Notes under the pieces: generated by a model | Seen by the model: only the letters and a program-made list of their open reading frames with translations | Databases searched by the model: none | What the model was told of the DNA's origin: nothing | Source: Sphingopyxis sp. | Lineage (GTDB): Bacteria > Pseudomonadota > Alphaproteobacteria > Sphingomonadales > Sphingomonadaceae | DNA length: 14,265 nt | Assembly: GCA_013911715.1 (NCBI GenBank) | Contig: JACEST010000043.1 | Coordinates: forward strand, 1-14,265 | Direction: 5' to 3' | Position numbers and translations under genes: made by a program | Shown: positions 5,851 through 13,260 of the stretch, one piece after another | Position numbering within the stretch: the first letter of the stretch is position 1 | Layout: the number at the start of each line of letters is the position of its first letter

Positions 5851-8547
5851 GTGACCACCCCATCCTCCGCCACTTTCGTCAATATCGGTGAACGCACCAA
5901 CGTCACCGGGTCGGCTGCATTCAAAAAACTGATCCTCGCCGACGACTATGCCGCTGCAGTCGAGGTGGCGCGCAGCCAAGTCGAAAACGGCGCGCAGATT
6001 ATCGACGTCAACATGGACGAAGGGCTGCTCGACGCCGTTCATGCGATGACCACCTTCCTCAAACTCATCGCCGCAGAACCCGACATCGCGCGTGTGCCGG
6101 TGATGATCGATTCATCGAAATGGGAGGTGATCGAGGCGGGGCTGAAATGCGTTCCCGGCAAACCGATCGTCAATTCGATCAGCATGAAGGAAGGCGAGGA
6201 CCAGTTCCTCGATCATGCCCGGAAATGCATGGCTTATGGGGCAGCCGTCGTCGTCATGGCGTTCGACGAAACGGGCCAGGCCGACACCGAGGTGCGCAAG
6301 GTCGAAATTTGCGAGCGCGCCTATAAACTCCTCACCGGCATTGGCTTCCCGCCCGAGGACATCATCTTTGACCCCAATGTGTTCGCGGTGGCGACGGGGA
6401 TCGAGGAGCATGACAATTATGCCGTCGATTTCATCAACGCCGCGCGGCGCATCAAATCGGCCTGCCCGCACGTCCATATCTCGGGCGGGCTATCGAACCT
6501 GTCGTTCAGTTTTCGCGGCAACGAACCGGTGCGCCGCGCCATGCACAGCGTTTTCCTCTATCACGCCATCCCGGCGGGGATGGACATGGGAATCGTCAAC
6601 GCGGGACAGCTTGATGTCTATGACACGATCGACCCTGCGCTGCGCCAAGCATGCGAGGATGTCATCCTCAACCGCAAAACCCCCGGCGAAGCGGAAAGCC
6701 CGACCGAGCGGCTGATCACGCTCGCCGAAAAATTCCGCGGCACCGACGCGGCACAGGAAAAAGCCGCCGAGTTATGGCGCGGCTGGCCGGTCGCCAAGCG
6801 GCTCGAACATGCGCTGGTCAAGGGCATCGACGCCCATGTCGTCGCCGACACCGAAGAAGCGCGGCTGATTGCCGCGCGGCCCATCGAGGTGATCGAAGGC
6901 CCGCTCATGGACGGGATGAACGTCGTCGGTGACCTGTTCGGATCGGGCAAGATGTTCCTGCCGCAGGTCGTCAAATCGGCGCGCGTGATGAAGAAAGCGG
7001 TCGCCCACCTCATCCCCTTTATCGAGGCCGAAAAGGCCGAGGGTGCGAAGGCCAAGGGCGTCATCATCATGGCGACGGTGAAGGGCGATGTGCACGACAT
7101 CGGCAAGAATATCGTCGGCGTCGTGCTGCAATGTAATGGCTATGAAGTGATTGACCTCGGCGTGATGGTGCCCTGGACGCGCATATTGGAAGAAGCGCGC
7201 ACCCATGATGCCGACATGATCGGCCTCAGCGGACTGATCACGCCGTCGCTCGACGAAATGGTCACCGTTGCCGAAGAAATGCAGCGCGCGGGCTTCACCA
7301 TGCCGCTGCTCGTCGGCGGGGCGACCACGTCAAAAGTGCACACCGCGCTACGCATTGACCCGGCCTATGACGGGCCCGTGATCCATGTGCTCGACGCCAG
7401 CCGCGCCGTCGGCGTGGCGACCGCGCTGGTCAGCGATACCGGCCGTGATGCCTATGTTCAGGGCTTTGCCGACGATTATGCCCATGTCCGCGAAGTGCGC
7501 GCGGGCAAGGGGCAAAGCGCGCTCATCAGTCTGGAGGATGCGCGCGCCAACGCTTTCATCGCCGACATGCACATCAAACCGCCGCCGCCCGAACAGCCGG
7601 GGGTGCATGTCTTCGACAGCTGGGATCTTGCCGATCTGGCCGAGCTCATCGACTGGACGCCATTTTTCCGTGCGTGGGAATTGCACGGCAATTATCCCGC
7701 CATCCTGAACGACGCCATAGTCGGCGAAAGCGCGCGCGCATTATGGGTCGATGCGCAGGCGATGCTGACGAAGATTATCGAGGAAAAATGGCTCACCGCG
7801 CGCGGCGTCGCCGGGCTGTGGCCGTGTCGGCGCGAAGGCGATGATGTTATCGTCCATGCACCTGCGGGGACACCCTATTCGGTGTCCCCTCGGCCGCGCA
7901 AAGGGGACACCGAATACGGTGTCCCCAACGGCGATTTTGAACATGTCCGCATTCCCTTCCTGCGCCAGCAGATTGCCAAGCGTGCCAAAGAACTTGGGGG
8001 CCGCGCCAATATGTGCCTGGCCGATTTCATCGACCATGACGGCGACTGGATCGGCGGCTTCGCCGTCGGCATCCACGGCATCGAACCGCATCTGGCGCGT
8101 TTCCAGGCCGACAAGGATGATTATTCGGACATTTTGCTGAAAGCGCTGGCCGACCGTTTTGCCGAGGCCTTTGCCGAACGGCTGCACAGCCACGTCCGCA
8201 CGACCCTATGGGCCTATGCGTCGGGCGAACAACTCACCAATGAAGCGCTGATCAAAGAGCAATATCGCGGCATCCGTCCGGCACCCGGCTATCCGGCGTG
8301 CCCCGACCACAGCCTAAAGCCGATCCTGTTCGACCTGCTGGGTGCGCCCGCTAACGCGGGCCTGACCTTGACCGAAAGCTTCGCAATGTTGCCAACGGCG
8401 GCGGTCAGCGGCTTTTATTTCGGTCATCCCCAAGCCGAATATTTCGGCGTCGCGCGGGTGGGAGAGGGCCAATTGACCGAATATGCCACGCGGCGCGGCG
8501 TTGATCTCGATACCGCGCGGCGCTGGCTGCGGCCTAACATGGACTGA
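5851..8547 (+). CDS. metH: Methionine synthase, folate-, cobalamin- and SAM-binding subunit (MetH C-terminal modules)
   Basis: 898 aa holding three of the four MetH modules. Residues 8-260: pterin-binding barrel (FVNIGERTNVTGSAAF, INxDEGLLD-type segment, MIDSSKW, FDPNVFAVATGIEEH). Residues about 310-560: helical cap and B12-binding Rossmann domain with GDVHDIGKNIVG (His415 is the lower cobalt ligand), SGLITPSLDEM and VGGATTS. Residues about 580-898: reactivation domain with RPAPGYPACPDH and LTESFAMLPTAAVSGFYF. The reactivation domain carries a 20-residue insert made by a palindromic element (7866-7926). I take GTG at 5851 as start: the in-frame ATG at 5797 lies in an intergenic repeat, lacks a Shine-Dalgarno, and would add MEEEKNGAS..., which is repeat-derived. 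With the 5851 start, homology begins almost at once. The gene closes the met operon; a terminator follows. Confidence 0.94.
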   Translation: MTTPSSATFVNIGERTNVTGSAAFKKLILADDYAAAVEVARSQVENGAQIIDVNMDEGLLDAVHAMTTFLKLIAAEPDIARVPVMIDSSKWEVIEAGLKCVPGKPIVNSISMKEGEDQFLDHARKCMAYGAAVVVMAFDETGQADTEVRKVEICERAYKLLTGIGFPPEDIIFDPNVFAVATGIEEHDNYAVDFINAARRIKSACPHVHISGGLSNLSFSFRGNEPVRRAMHSVFLYHAIPAGMDMGIVNAGQLDVYDTIDPALRQACEDVILNRKTPGEAESPTERLITLAEKFRGTDAAQEKAAELWRGWPVAKRLEHALVKGIDAHVVADTEEARLIAARPIEVIEGPLMDGMNVVGDLFGSGKMFLPQVVKSARVMKKAVAHLIPFIEAEKAEGAKAKGVIIMATVKGDVHDIGKNIVGVVLQCNGYEVIDLGVMVPWTRILEEARTHDADMIGLSGLITPSLDEMVTVAEEMQRAGFTMPLLVGGATTSKVHTALRIDPAYDGPVIHVLDASRAVGVATALVSDTGRDAYVQGFADDYAHVREVRAGKGQSALISLEDARANAFIADMHIKPPPPEQPGVHVFDSWDLADLAELIDWTPFFRAWELHGNYPAILNDAIVGESARALWVDAQAMLTKIIEEKWLTARGVAGLWPCRREGDDVIVHAPAGTPYSVSPRPRKGDTEYGVPNGDFEHVRIPFLRQQIAKRAKELGGRANMCLADFIDHDGDWIGGFAVGIHGIEPHLARFQADKDDYSDILLKALADRFAEAFAERLHSHVRTTLWAYASGEQLTNEALIKEQYRGIRPAPGYPACPDHSLKPILFDLLGAPANAGLTLTESFAMLPTAAVSGFYFGHPQAEYFGVARVGEGQLTEYATRRGVDLDTARRWLRPNMD
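7866..7926. repeat. 61-nt coding palindromic element, copy in the second metH gene
   Basis: Two 24-nt hairpins, 7866-7889 and 7903-7926, are separated by 13 nt. The second is perfect: GGGGACACC, loop GAATAC, GGTGTCCCC. The first is the inverted copy of the second with one mismatch. In frame it codes GTPYSVSP...DTEYGVP, placed between strand DDVIVHA and helix VRIPFLRQQ of the reactivation domain, where E. coli MetH has a short loop. Confidence 0.9.
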
Positions 8548-8561
8548 CTGCAGACGCAAAA

Positions 8562-8591
8562 AGGCCCGCCGGGGATGGAACCGGCGGGCCT
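8562..8591. terminator. Bidirectional terminator between metH and the PEP-CTERM gene
   Basis: Perfect 11-bp stem AGGCCCGCCGG (8562-8572) and CCGGCGGGCCT (8581-8591), 8-nt loop. On the minus strand it is followed by TTTTTGCG, a strong signal for the gene ending at 8621. On the plus strand it is followed by a weaker CTCTTCC after the met operon. Confidence 0.88.
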
Positions 8592-8620
8592 CTCTTCCCC
8601 CCCTCGGGAAGGCGTTCTTG

Positions 8621-9316
8621 TCAGGCGAAGCGCACGCGCGTCGCGACGTTGGTCTTGCGGCTGCGCAGCGCGCCGCCGATCAGACCAAAGCCCATGATCA
8701 TCATCGCCCAGGCGGCAGGCTCGGGCACCGCCGCCAGCGTGATATTGTCAACATAGCCGCCAAAGCTGTCGCTGGTGCCAGCCGCACGGAAGGTCAGGGT
8801 CGAACCAGCCGCGGCAAAAAAGCTGCCGATATTGACGGGCGACCATTGGGTTGTGCCGAACGGCCCACCGGTAACTACGCCCGGCGGATTGAAAACAACG
8901 CCGTTCAGCAGGACTTCAATCCCATTCGTGCTCGCAGAACGGCCCGGGCGAGGCGAATAAAGGAAACTCAGTGTATAGTTGCCACCCGCCGCAATGGTAC
9001 GCGACATCGAACTGTTGCGCGTGCTGTCGAGTTCGACGAACACATTGCCGCCGGACGGATCGGGTGCACCCGCCACATTATTCTGCAGCTCGATCGGATT
9101 GTTCGCGCCGGTTGCCGTCCAGCCGTCAGCCTGCAAATAAGTACCAAAAGTGCCGGCAGGCGTCTGCGTATTCGGATCATTGGCACCGGTGCGCAGATTG
9201 TCGCTGTTGCCGGCACCTTCAAAGGTCGAGGTGAAAATCACTGTCGCTGCCGAAGCCGGTCCGGCTGCGGCGATCATGGCGACGCTCGCAAGCGTCGCAA
9301 AAGCCAATTTCTTCAT
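8621..9316 (-). CDS. PEPxxWA-CTERM exported protein
   Basis: 231 aa. An N-terminal Sec signal peptide (MKKLAFATLASVAMIAAAGPASA) precedes a beta-rich domain with FTSTFEGAG, NVFVELDSTRNSSMSRTI, YTLSFLYSPRPG, NGIEVLLNG and a final GGYVDNITL strand, a layout like DUF642-type jelly-roll carbohydrate-binding modules. The C-terminus is VPEPAAWAMMIMGFGLIGGALRSRK: the PEPxxWAM sorting signal, a hydrophobic segment and a basic tail. In this family the tail is thought to be cut by an exosortase and the protein delivered to the surface or exopolysaccharide. I chose ATG 9316 over the upstream TTG at 9331 because MKK starts a normal signal peptide and GGGGAC lies about 8 bases before it. No exosortase gene is in the window. 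Asn/Thr-rich, unlike neighbouring genes. Confidence 0.9.
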   Translation of the reverse strand: MKKLAFATLASVAMIAAAGPASAATVIFTSTFEGAGNSDNLRTGANDPNTQTPAGTFGTYLQADGWTATGANNPIELQNNVAGAPDPSGGNVFVELDSTRNSSMSRTIAAGGNYTLSFLYSPRPGRSASTNGIEVLLNGVVFNPPGVVTGGPFGTTQWSPVNIGSFFAAAGSTLTFRAAGTSDSFGGYVDNITLAAVPEPAAWAMMIMGFGLIGGALRSRKTNVATRVRFA

Positions 9317-9634
9317 GATATTAGTCCCCAAATGGAAGAGCGAATCGGTATTCGTTTCGTTGCGACCTCGTGATTAACCTATCAGCAACCACATTTTTCA
9401 CAACCGCCCGCCATGCCAACTGCTCACGCTTCTGTCCCGCTATGGAACAAAAGTGCCGACTGCGGCCTGGCCGACTTTGCTGATCGGTCCGAGCAAACGG
9501 TGCAGCAAAGTCGCGCCGGATAAGCCGACCGATCCGGTTAAGCTTTGCCGTCGGCATCGTCTCGCACTGGCACGCGCGCGTCATTAACCAGCCTTGCAAA
9601 CGACCGCGCCGGAACCTTCTGCTAACAAAGGTCT
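9317..9634. other. Non-coding region with inverted repeats
   Basis: 318 bases between divergent genes. They hold the promoters of the PEP-CTERM gene (minus) and the beta-helix gene (plus). An 11-bp inverted repeat CGACTTTGCTG/CAGCAAAGTCG (9472-9482 and 9503-9513) and an overlapping 8-bp pair GATCGGTC/GACCGATC (9482-9489 and 9527-9534) could form alternative hairpins. A short dyad CGAAT-CGGT-ATTCG sits near 9343-9356. AAAGG precedes the ATG at 9635. I see no convincing gene. Confidence 0.55.
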
Positions 9635-10606
9635 ATGGCCAACCGAACCTACCGCCCGCGCCCGCTCACCGCGCTTGCCATGCTCATCGCGCTGGCGATG
9701 GTCATCCCTGCACAATCACAATCGCAGACCGGCGTCGCGCCCTATGTGATGGCCGAAAGCGGGCAGGGCTTTGCCCGCCTGCAGGACGCCGTCGACGCCA
9801 TCGGCGAGGGTCAGGGTATGATTCGCATCGCGCCCGGCACACACCGCGACTGCGCGGTTCAGTCCGCGGGCCAGATTGCTTTTGTCGCGGCAGAGCCCGG
9901 CACTGCCATTTTCGATGGCGTGACGTGCGAGGGCAAAGCAGCGCTGGTGCTGCGCGGCGCGGGTGCTCGTGTGGAGGGGCTGGTTTTCCAGAATCTGCGT
10001 GTGCCCGACGGCAATGGTGCAGGCATCCGCCTTGAACGCAGCGACCTGACGGTCGCGAACACGCTGTTTCGCAGCAGCGAAGAGGGCATCCTGACCCACG
10101 ACGACCCCGCCGCGACGCTCACCATCGACCGCTCGACCTTCTCGCGGCTTGGCCGCTGCGATCGCGGACTTTCCTGCGCTCACAGCCTATATACCGGTGT
10201 CTGGGGCAAGGTGGTCGTCACCCGCAGCCGCTTTGAAAAGGGCAGCGGCGGTCATTATTTCAAATCGCGCGCGATTGCCGTCGATATCAGCGACAATAGT
10301 TTTGACGACAGCCAGGGGACGGCGACCAACTATCTGATCGATCTGCCCTCGGGCGCGATCGGGCGCATTGCGAACAATCTGCTGGTGCAGGGGCGGAACA
10401 AGGAAAATTATTCGGCGCTTATCGCCGTGGCGGCGGAGGAGCGCCGCAATCCTTCGGCCGGGTTGGTGATTGCCGGCAATCGCGCGACGCATCCGGCAGA
10501 CCTCGGCCGCCGCACCATTTTCGTCGCGGACTGGAGCGGCGAAGCGTTGGCGATTGGCACCAATGATTTGGGCGCCGGACTGGTGCGGTTCGAGCGGCGC
10601 TATTGA
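9635..10606 (+). CDS. Secreted right-handed parallel beta-helix protein
   Basis: 323 aa. A signal peptide covers about residues 1-29 (LTALAMLIALAMVIPAQSQSQ), so the product is exported. The rest reads as stacked beta-helix coils: FARLQDAVDAIGEGQGMIRIAPGTHRDC at the start is the usual cap-and-first-coil pattern of pectate-lyase/NosD-like folds, followed by repeated GIRLERSDLTVANTLFRSSEEGI, ATLTIDRSTFSRLG, KVVVTRSRFEKGSGGHYFKS, AIAVDISDNSFDDSQG and GLVIAGNRATH. Paired cysteines (RDCAVQ and VTCEG, RCDRGLSC) may form disulfides. Related folds bind or cleave polysaccharide, but I do not see a clear pectate-lyase Ca/Arg active site, so activity is unknown. AAAGG lies just before the ATG. It is monocistronic, ending at a repeat and terminator. 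Confidence 0.85.
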   Translation: MANRTYRPRPLTALAMLIALAMVIPAQSQSQTGVAPYVMAESGQGFARLQDAVDAIGEGQGMIRIAPGTHRDCAVQSAGQIAFVAAEPGTAIFDGVTCEGKAALVLRGAGARVEGLVFQNLRVPDGNGAGIRLERSDLTVANTLFRSSEEGILTHDDPAATLTIDRSTFSRLGRCDRGLSCAHSLYTGVWGKVVVTRSRFEKGSGGHYFKSRAIAVDISDNSFDDSQGTATNYLIDLPSGAIGRIANNLLVQGRNKENYSALIAVAAEERRNPSAGLVIAGNRATHPADLGRRTIFVADWSGEALAIGTNDLGAGLVRFERRY

Positions 10607-10617
10607 AGAAATCGTTC

Positions 10618-10639
10618 GTGTCGAGCGAAGTCGAGACAC
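10618..10639. repeat. Short palindromic repeat, GTGTCGAGCGAAGTCGAGACAC type
   Basis: Outer arms GTGTC and GACAC enclose TCGA...TCGA. It lies just after the beta-helix gene stop. From memory this motif is a frequent intergenic repeat in sphingomonads; only one copy is in the window. Confidence 0.6.
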
Positions 10640-10658
10640 CCTTCGCCCTCACACCCTG

Positions 10659-10683
10659 CCCCTCCCAGAGGGAGGGGATTTTT
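10659..10683 (+). terminator. Terminator between convergent genes
   Basis: CCCCTCCC (10659-10666), loop AGA, GGGAGGGG (10670-10677), then ATTTTT. It ends the beta-helix transcript and abuts the stop codon of the opposing M20 gene. Confidence 0.8.
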
Positions 10684-11888
10684 CAGCCCCCAAACCCCTC
10701 ATTCAAAAACCGCTCGGCCAAGGCCGCGTGGAGCGCCGCGCCGCGCGCCATTACGCTGTCGTCCATCACCATATGATTGCTGTGCAGGCCGCAACATTGG
10801 CGCCAGTCGCTGCCCTCGTGGCTCGCACCCAGCCACACCATCGCGCCGGGGACTTTTTCGAGGACATAGGCGAAATCCTCGGCGCCCATCACCGGATGCT
10901 CCATTTTGCGCCAGCCGTCGTCGCCGAACTGGTCGATCACCACGCTTTCGGCAAAAGCGGCAGCGCGCGCGTCGTTGATGGTGACGGGGAAGCCCTCTAC
11001 AATCTCGACCTCGGCACTGCAGCCGTGCGCGGCGGCGATGGCGGGGGCGAGACGGCGCAGTTCATCGGCGACCATCGCGCGGCGCTTGGGACTCAAGGCG
11101 CGGATCGTGCCGTGGAGCTCGGCGCTTTCGGGGATGATGTTGTTGGTCGTCCCCGCCATGATCCGCGCGATGGTGACGACGGCGGGGTCGAACACATTGA
11201 TGCGGCGCGTCACCATCGTTTGAATCGCAGTGACGATAGCGCAGGCGACCGGGATGGGATCGACGGCATCGTGCGGCATCGATGCATGCCCGCCTGCGCC
11301 TTTGATCGTGATGGTCAGCACATCGGACGAGGCGAGCAGCGGCCCCGCCTTGCTGGAAAAACCCCCGTGCGGCGCATTGGGCATGATGTGCAGCGCAAAG
11401 GCGGCATCGGGCAGCGGGTCGATCAGCCCGTCACCCAGCATGAAACGCGCGCCATGATGTCCCTCCTCGCCCGGCTGGAACATGAACATCACCGTGCCAT
11501 TCAGCGACCCATGCGCATCGCACAGCAATTTGGCCGCCCCGACGAGCATCGCCACATGGCTGTCGTGCCCGCAGGCGTGCATGACGCCGGGGGTGGCGCT
11601 CGCAAAGTCGAGCCCGGTATCTTCGGTCAGCGGCAGCGCATCCATGTCGCCGCGCAGCAGCACGGTGCGGCCGTTCGCGGGGCCCTTCAGGATGCCAATC
11701 AGCCCCGTGGTCGAAGGCCCCTGCCGCCATTCGATGGGCAGACCGTCCAGCGCGGCGAGGATTTTGTCGCGGGTGAGCGGATTATGGAGGCCTATTTCAG
11801 GCTCGCGGTGGATCGCTCGGCGCAAGGTGACGAGGTCGGGGAGGATGGCGTTGGCTAGGGTGGGGAAGCTATGCGCTGGGCGGTTCAT
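10683..11888 (-). CDS. M20 family amidohydrolase (hippurate hydrolase-like, M20D)
   Basis: 401 aa from the chosen start. It is a metal-dependent hydrolase of the M20D group, which cleaves N-acyl amino acids such as hippurate or other amides. Visible: LRRAIHREPEIG near the N-terminus; VLLRGDMDALPL; VMHACGHDSHVAMLVGAA with metal Cys106 and His108; FQPGEEGHHGAR with catalytic Glu141 and metal Glu142; LHIMPNAPHG with His167; a dimerisation lid beginning GGHASMPHDAVDP; and a final metal His in GLHSNHMV. The ATG at 11888 (MNRPAHSF) overlaps the preceding gene by 20 bases; GTG 11924 or ATG 11915 are possible longer starts, and none has a strong Shine-Dalgarno. It is last in a minus-strand unit with a membrane/SRPBCC gene and a desaturase. 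The acyl substrate is unknown. Cytoplasmic, no signal peptide. Confidence 0.92.
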   Translation of the reverse strand: MNRPAHSFPTLANAILPDLVTLRRAIHREPEIGLHNPLTRDKILAALDGLPIEWRQGPSTTGLIGILKGPANGRTVLLRGDMDALPLTEDTGLDFASATPGVMHACGHDSHVAMLVGAAKLLCDAHGSLNGTVMFMFQPGEEGHHGARFMLGDGLIDPLPDAAFALHIMPNAPHGGFSSKAGPLLASSDVLTITIKGAGGHASMPHDAVDPIPVACAIVTAIQTMVTRRINVFDPAVVTIARIMAGTTNNIIPESAELHGTIRALSPKRRAMVADELRRLAPAIAAAHGCSAEVEIVEGFPVTINDARAAAFAESVVIDQFGDDGWRKMEHPVMGAEDFAYVLEKVPGAMVWLGASHEGSDWRQCCGLHSNHMVMDDSVMARGAALHAALAERFLNEGFGG

Positions 11889-13260
11889 GAGCCGATGTTG
11901 CCCTTGCACGCGCATCCTGTCCACTCATCTTGAACCTTTGTTCGGAATCGCGCCGGACATCTTCCAGCACCCGCTCAATATTCTGCCCAATGGCCCAGCG
12001 GGCGATGGGCTCCCAATAGAAAACGGGATCGATGCGCAGAATATGGTTGGCGTGCACGACAACGCGCGTCTGGCTATTCCCGAGCGGGATGAGGTCGTAG
12101 CGAAGCGCATCGGTATCAAAATAGCCGATCAGGTGCGGCGTGTGCAGTTTGCGGTACGGGCTCATTTCCTCCATCGCTGGTGGTTGGCGAACAACACGGA
12201 AAGCAAGCGCACGGCCCGGTTCCCAAATTGTGATGCGTTCGTCGGCGGTGCCGGTCGAAAAAGTGCCATGGCGGTGCGCTCCGACGCCATTGCCGCTGAT
12301 CCGGCTCGCGACGGGATAGGCCAGTCCGGCCATGCCGACGAGGCCCGGCGCGGCGGCAACCTGGCGGTCGACGGTCAGGCTTTCCCACACCGCCGATGTC
12401 GGTGCGGCGATGACAATGTCGGCGCGGGTGGTGATGGGCACTTCGGGCGGCATCGCGGCATCGAGCACGAACAACAGCGGCAGGACAGCCACGCCGTAGA
12501 GCGGCGATTGGGACTGGAACGGCATTGCGGCCCAGCGCCCGAACAAACCGCCGACCGCAGCGAGCAGGGCGGCCAGCGGCGCAATCAAGATGATGCACAT
12601 GAAACCTTCGAGCGCGAGCATCAGCAGGGCGAGCGTCCCCAGCATGCCTGCGCCGACCACCGCCGCGAATGTTTCGAAATAACCGCGCTTTTGCCTGCGA
12701 TTGACGATGAAGCCGGTGGTAACGCCGACAAGAAAGGGCGTCATCACGAAAAGCCCCCAGCCATAGGCACCCATCGCCGAACCCGACAGCGCAACAGCGA
12801 ACACGATGAGTGCCATGCCGGCGACCACGCCGTGCGCGACGCTGTGCAGCCGTGCAACCTCGGCATCCGGCACCGGCGCGGCGGCGGGCGGTCGCGGCCA
12901 TAAAAGTGTCAACGCCGCCGCTGCAACTATCTGGAAAGTTGGCACCATCGTAAAGAGCGCCAACGCAAAGCCGCGGCCAAGGCGGTCGGCCCGGCGGAGC
13001 GCGAAGGCTACCAGCGCGGCCGAAATGATCAGGCAAAAGGCAAAGGCGCCGAGCGCTGCATGCTGCGGGATGTTTGGCAGAACCGCCAGTTGGCGCACCG
13101 GAAACAGCCAGAAAAAGCCGTCGATGCTGAGCGGGGCTTCATAATAGCGAGCGGTGAAAGCGACGAGGCCGTGCTGCGACAGGATGAGGATCGCCGTCGC
13201 AATGACATAGCGCAGCGCTGCAGCAGCATCGCCGCGGATGCGCGCGTGCACGCTGGTCAC
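11869..13260 (-). CDS. Polytopic membrane protein with C-terminal SRPBCC-like domain
   Basis: 463 aa. Residues about 15-265 contain around eight hydrophobic segments (e.g. YVIATAILILSQHGLVAF, LGAFAFCLIISAALVAFAL, GMALIVFAVALSGSAMGA, FMCIILIAPLAALLAAVGG, LYGVAVLPLLFVLDA). Residues about 274-445 form a soluble domain that opens ADIVIAAPTSAVWESL and continues RISGNGVGAHRHGTFSTG, ITIWEPGRALAF and QTRVVVHANHILRIDPVFYW. This is the pattern of SRPBCC/START-like hydrophobic-ligand domains. A role in sensing or carrying a lipid at the membrane is inference. I place the start at GTG 13260, whose GTGA overlaps the desaturase TGA; the open frame continues 80 codons upstream, but those residues are Arg/Pro-rich, lie over the desaturase gene and have no coding character. 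The end overlaps the M20 gene. I do not recognise a named family for the whole protein. Confidence 0.82.
   Translation of the reverse strand: MTSVHARIRGDAAAALRYVIATAILILSQHGLVAFTARYYEAPLSIDGFFWLFPVRQLAVLPNIPQHAALGAFAFCLIISAALVAFALRRADRLGRGFALALFTMVPTFQIVAAAALTLLWPRPPAAAPVPDAEVARLHSVAHGVVAGMALIVFAVALSGSAMGAYGWGLFVMTPFLVGVTTGFIVNRRQKRGYFETFAAVVGAGMLGTLALLMLALEGFMCIILIAPLAALLAAVGGLFGRWAAMPFQSQSPLYGVAVLPLLFVLDAAMPPEVPITTRADIVIAAPTSAVWESLTVDRQVAAAPGLVGMAGLAYPVASRISGNGVGAHRHGTFSTGTADERITIWEPGRALAFRVVRQPPAMEEMSPYRKLHTPHLIGYFDTDALRYDLIPLGNSQTRVVVHANHILRIDPVFYWEPIARWAIGQNIERVLEDVRRDSEQRFKMSGQDARARATSAHEPPSA

Noticed and set aside
9321..9599. Minus-strand ORF of 92 codons in the intergenic region
   Set aside because: No ribosome site, no domain; it overlaps the PEP-CTERM start and the inverted repeats.
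10470..11858. Plus-strand ORF of 462 codons
   Set aside because: Antisense to the M20 gene, which has all family motifs; the ORF is rich in His and Arg without a recognisable domain.
11482..12903. Plus-strand ORF of 473 codons
   Set aside because: Shadow of the M20 and membrane/SRPBCC genes on the opposite strand.
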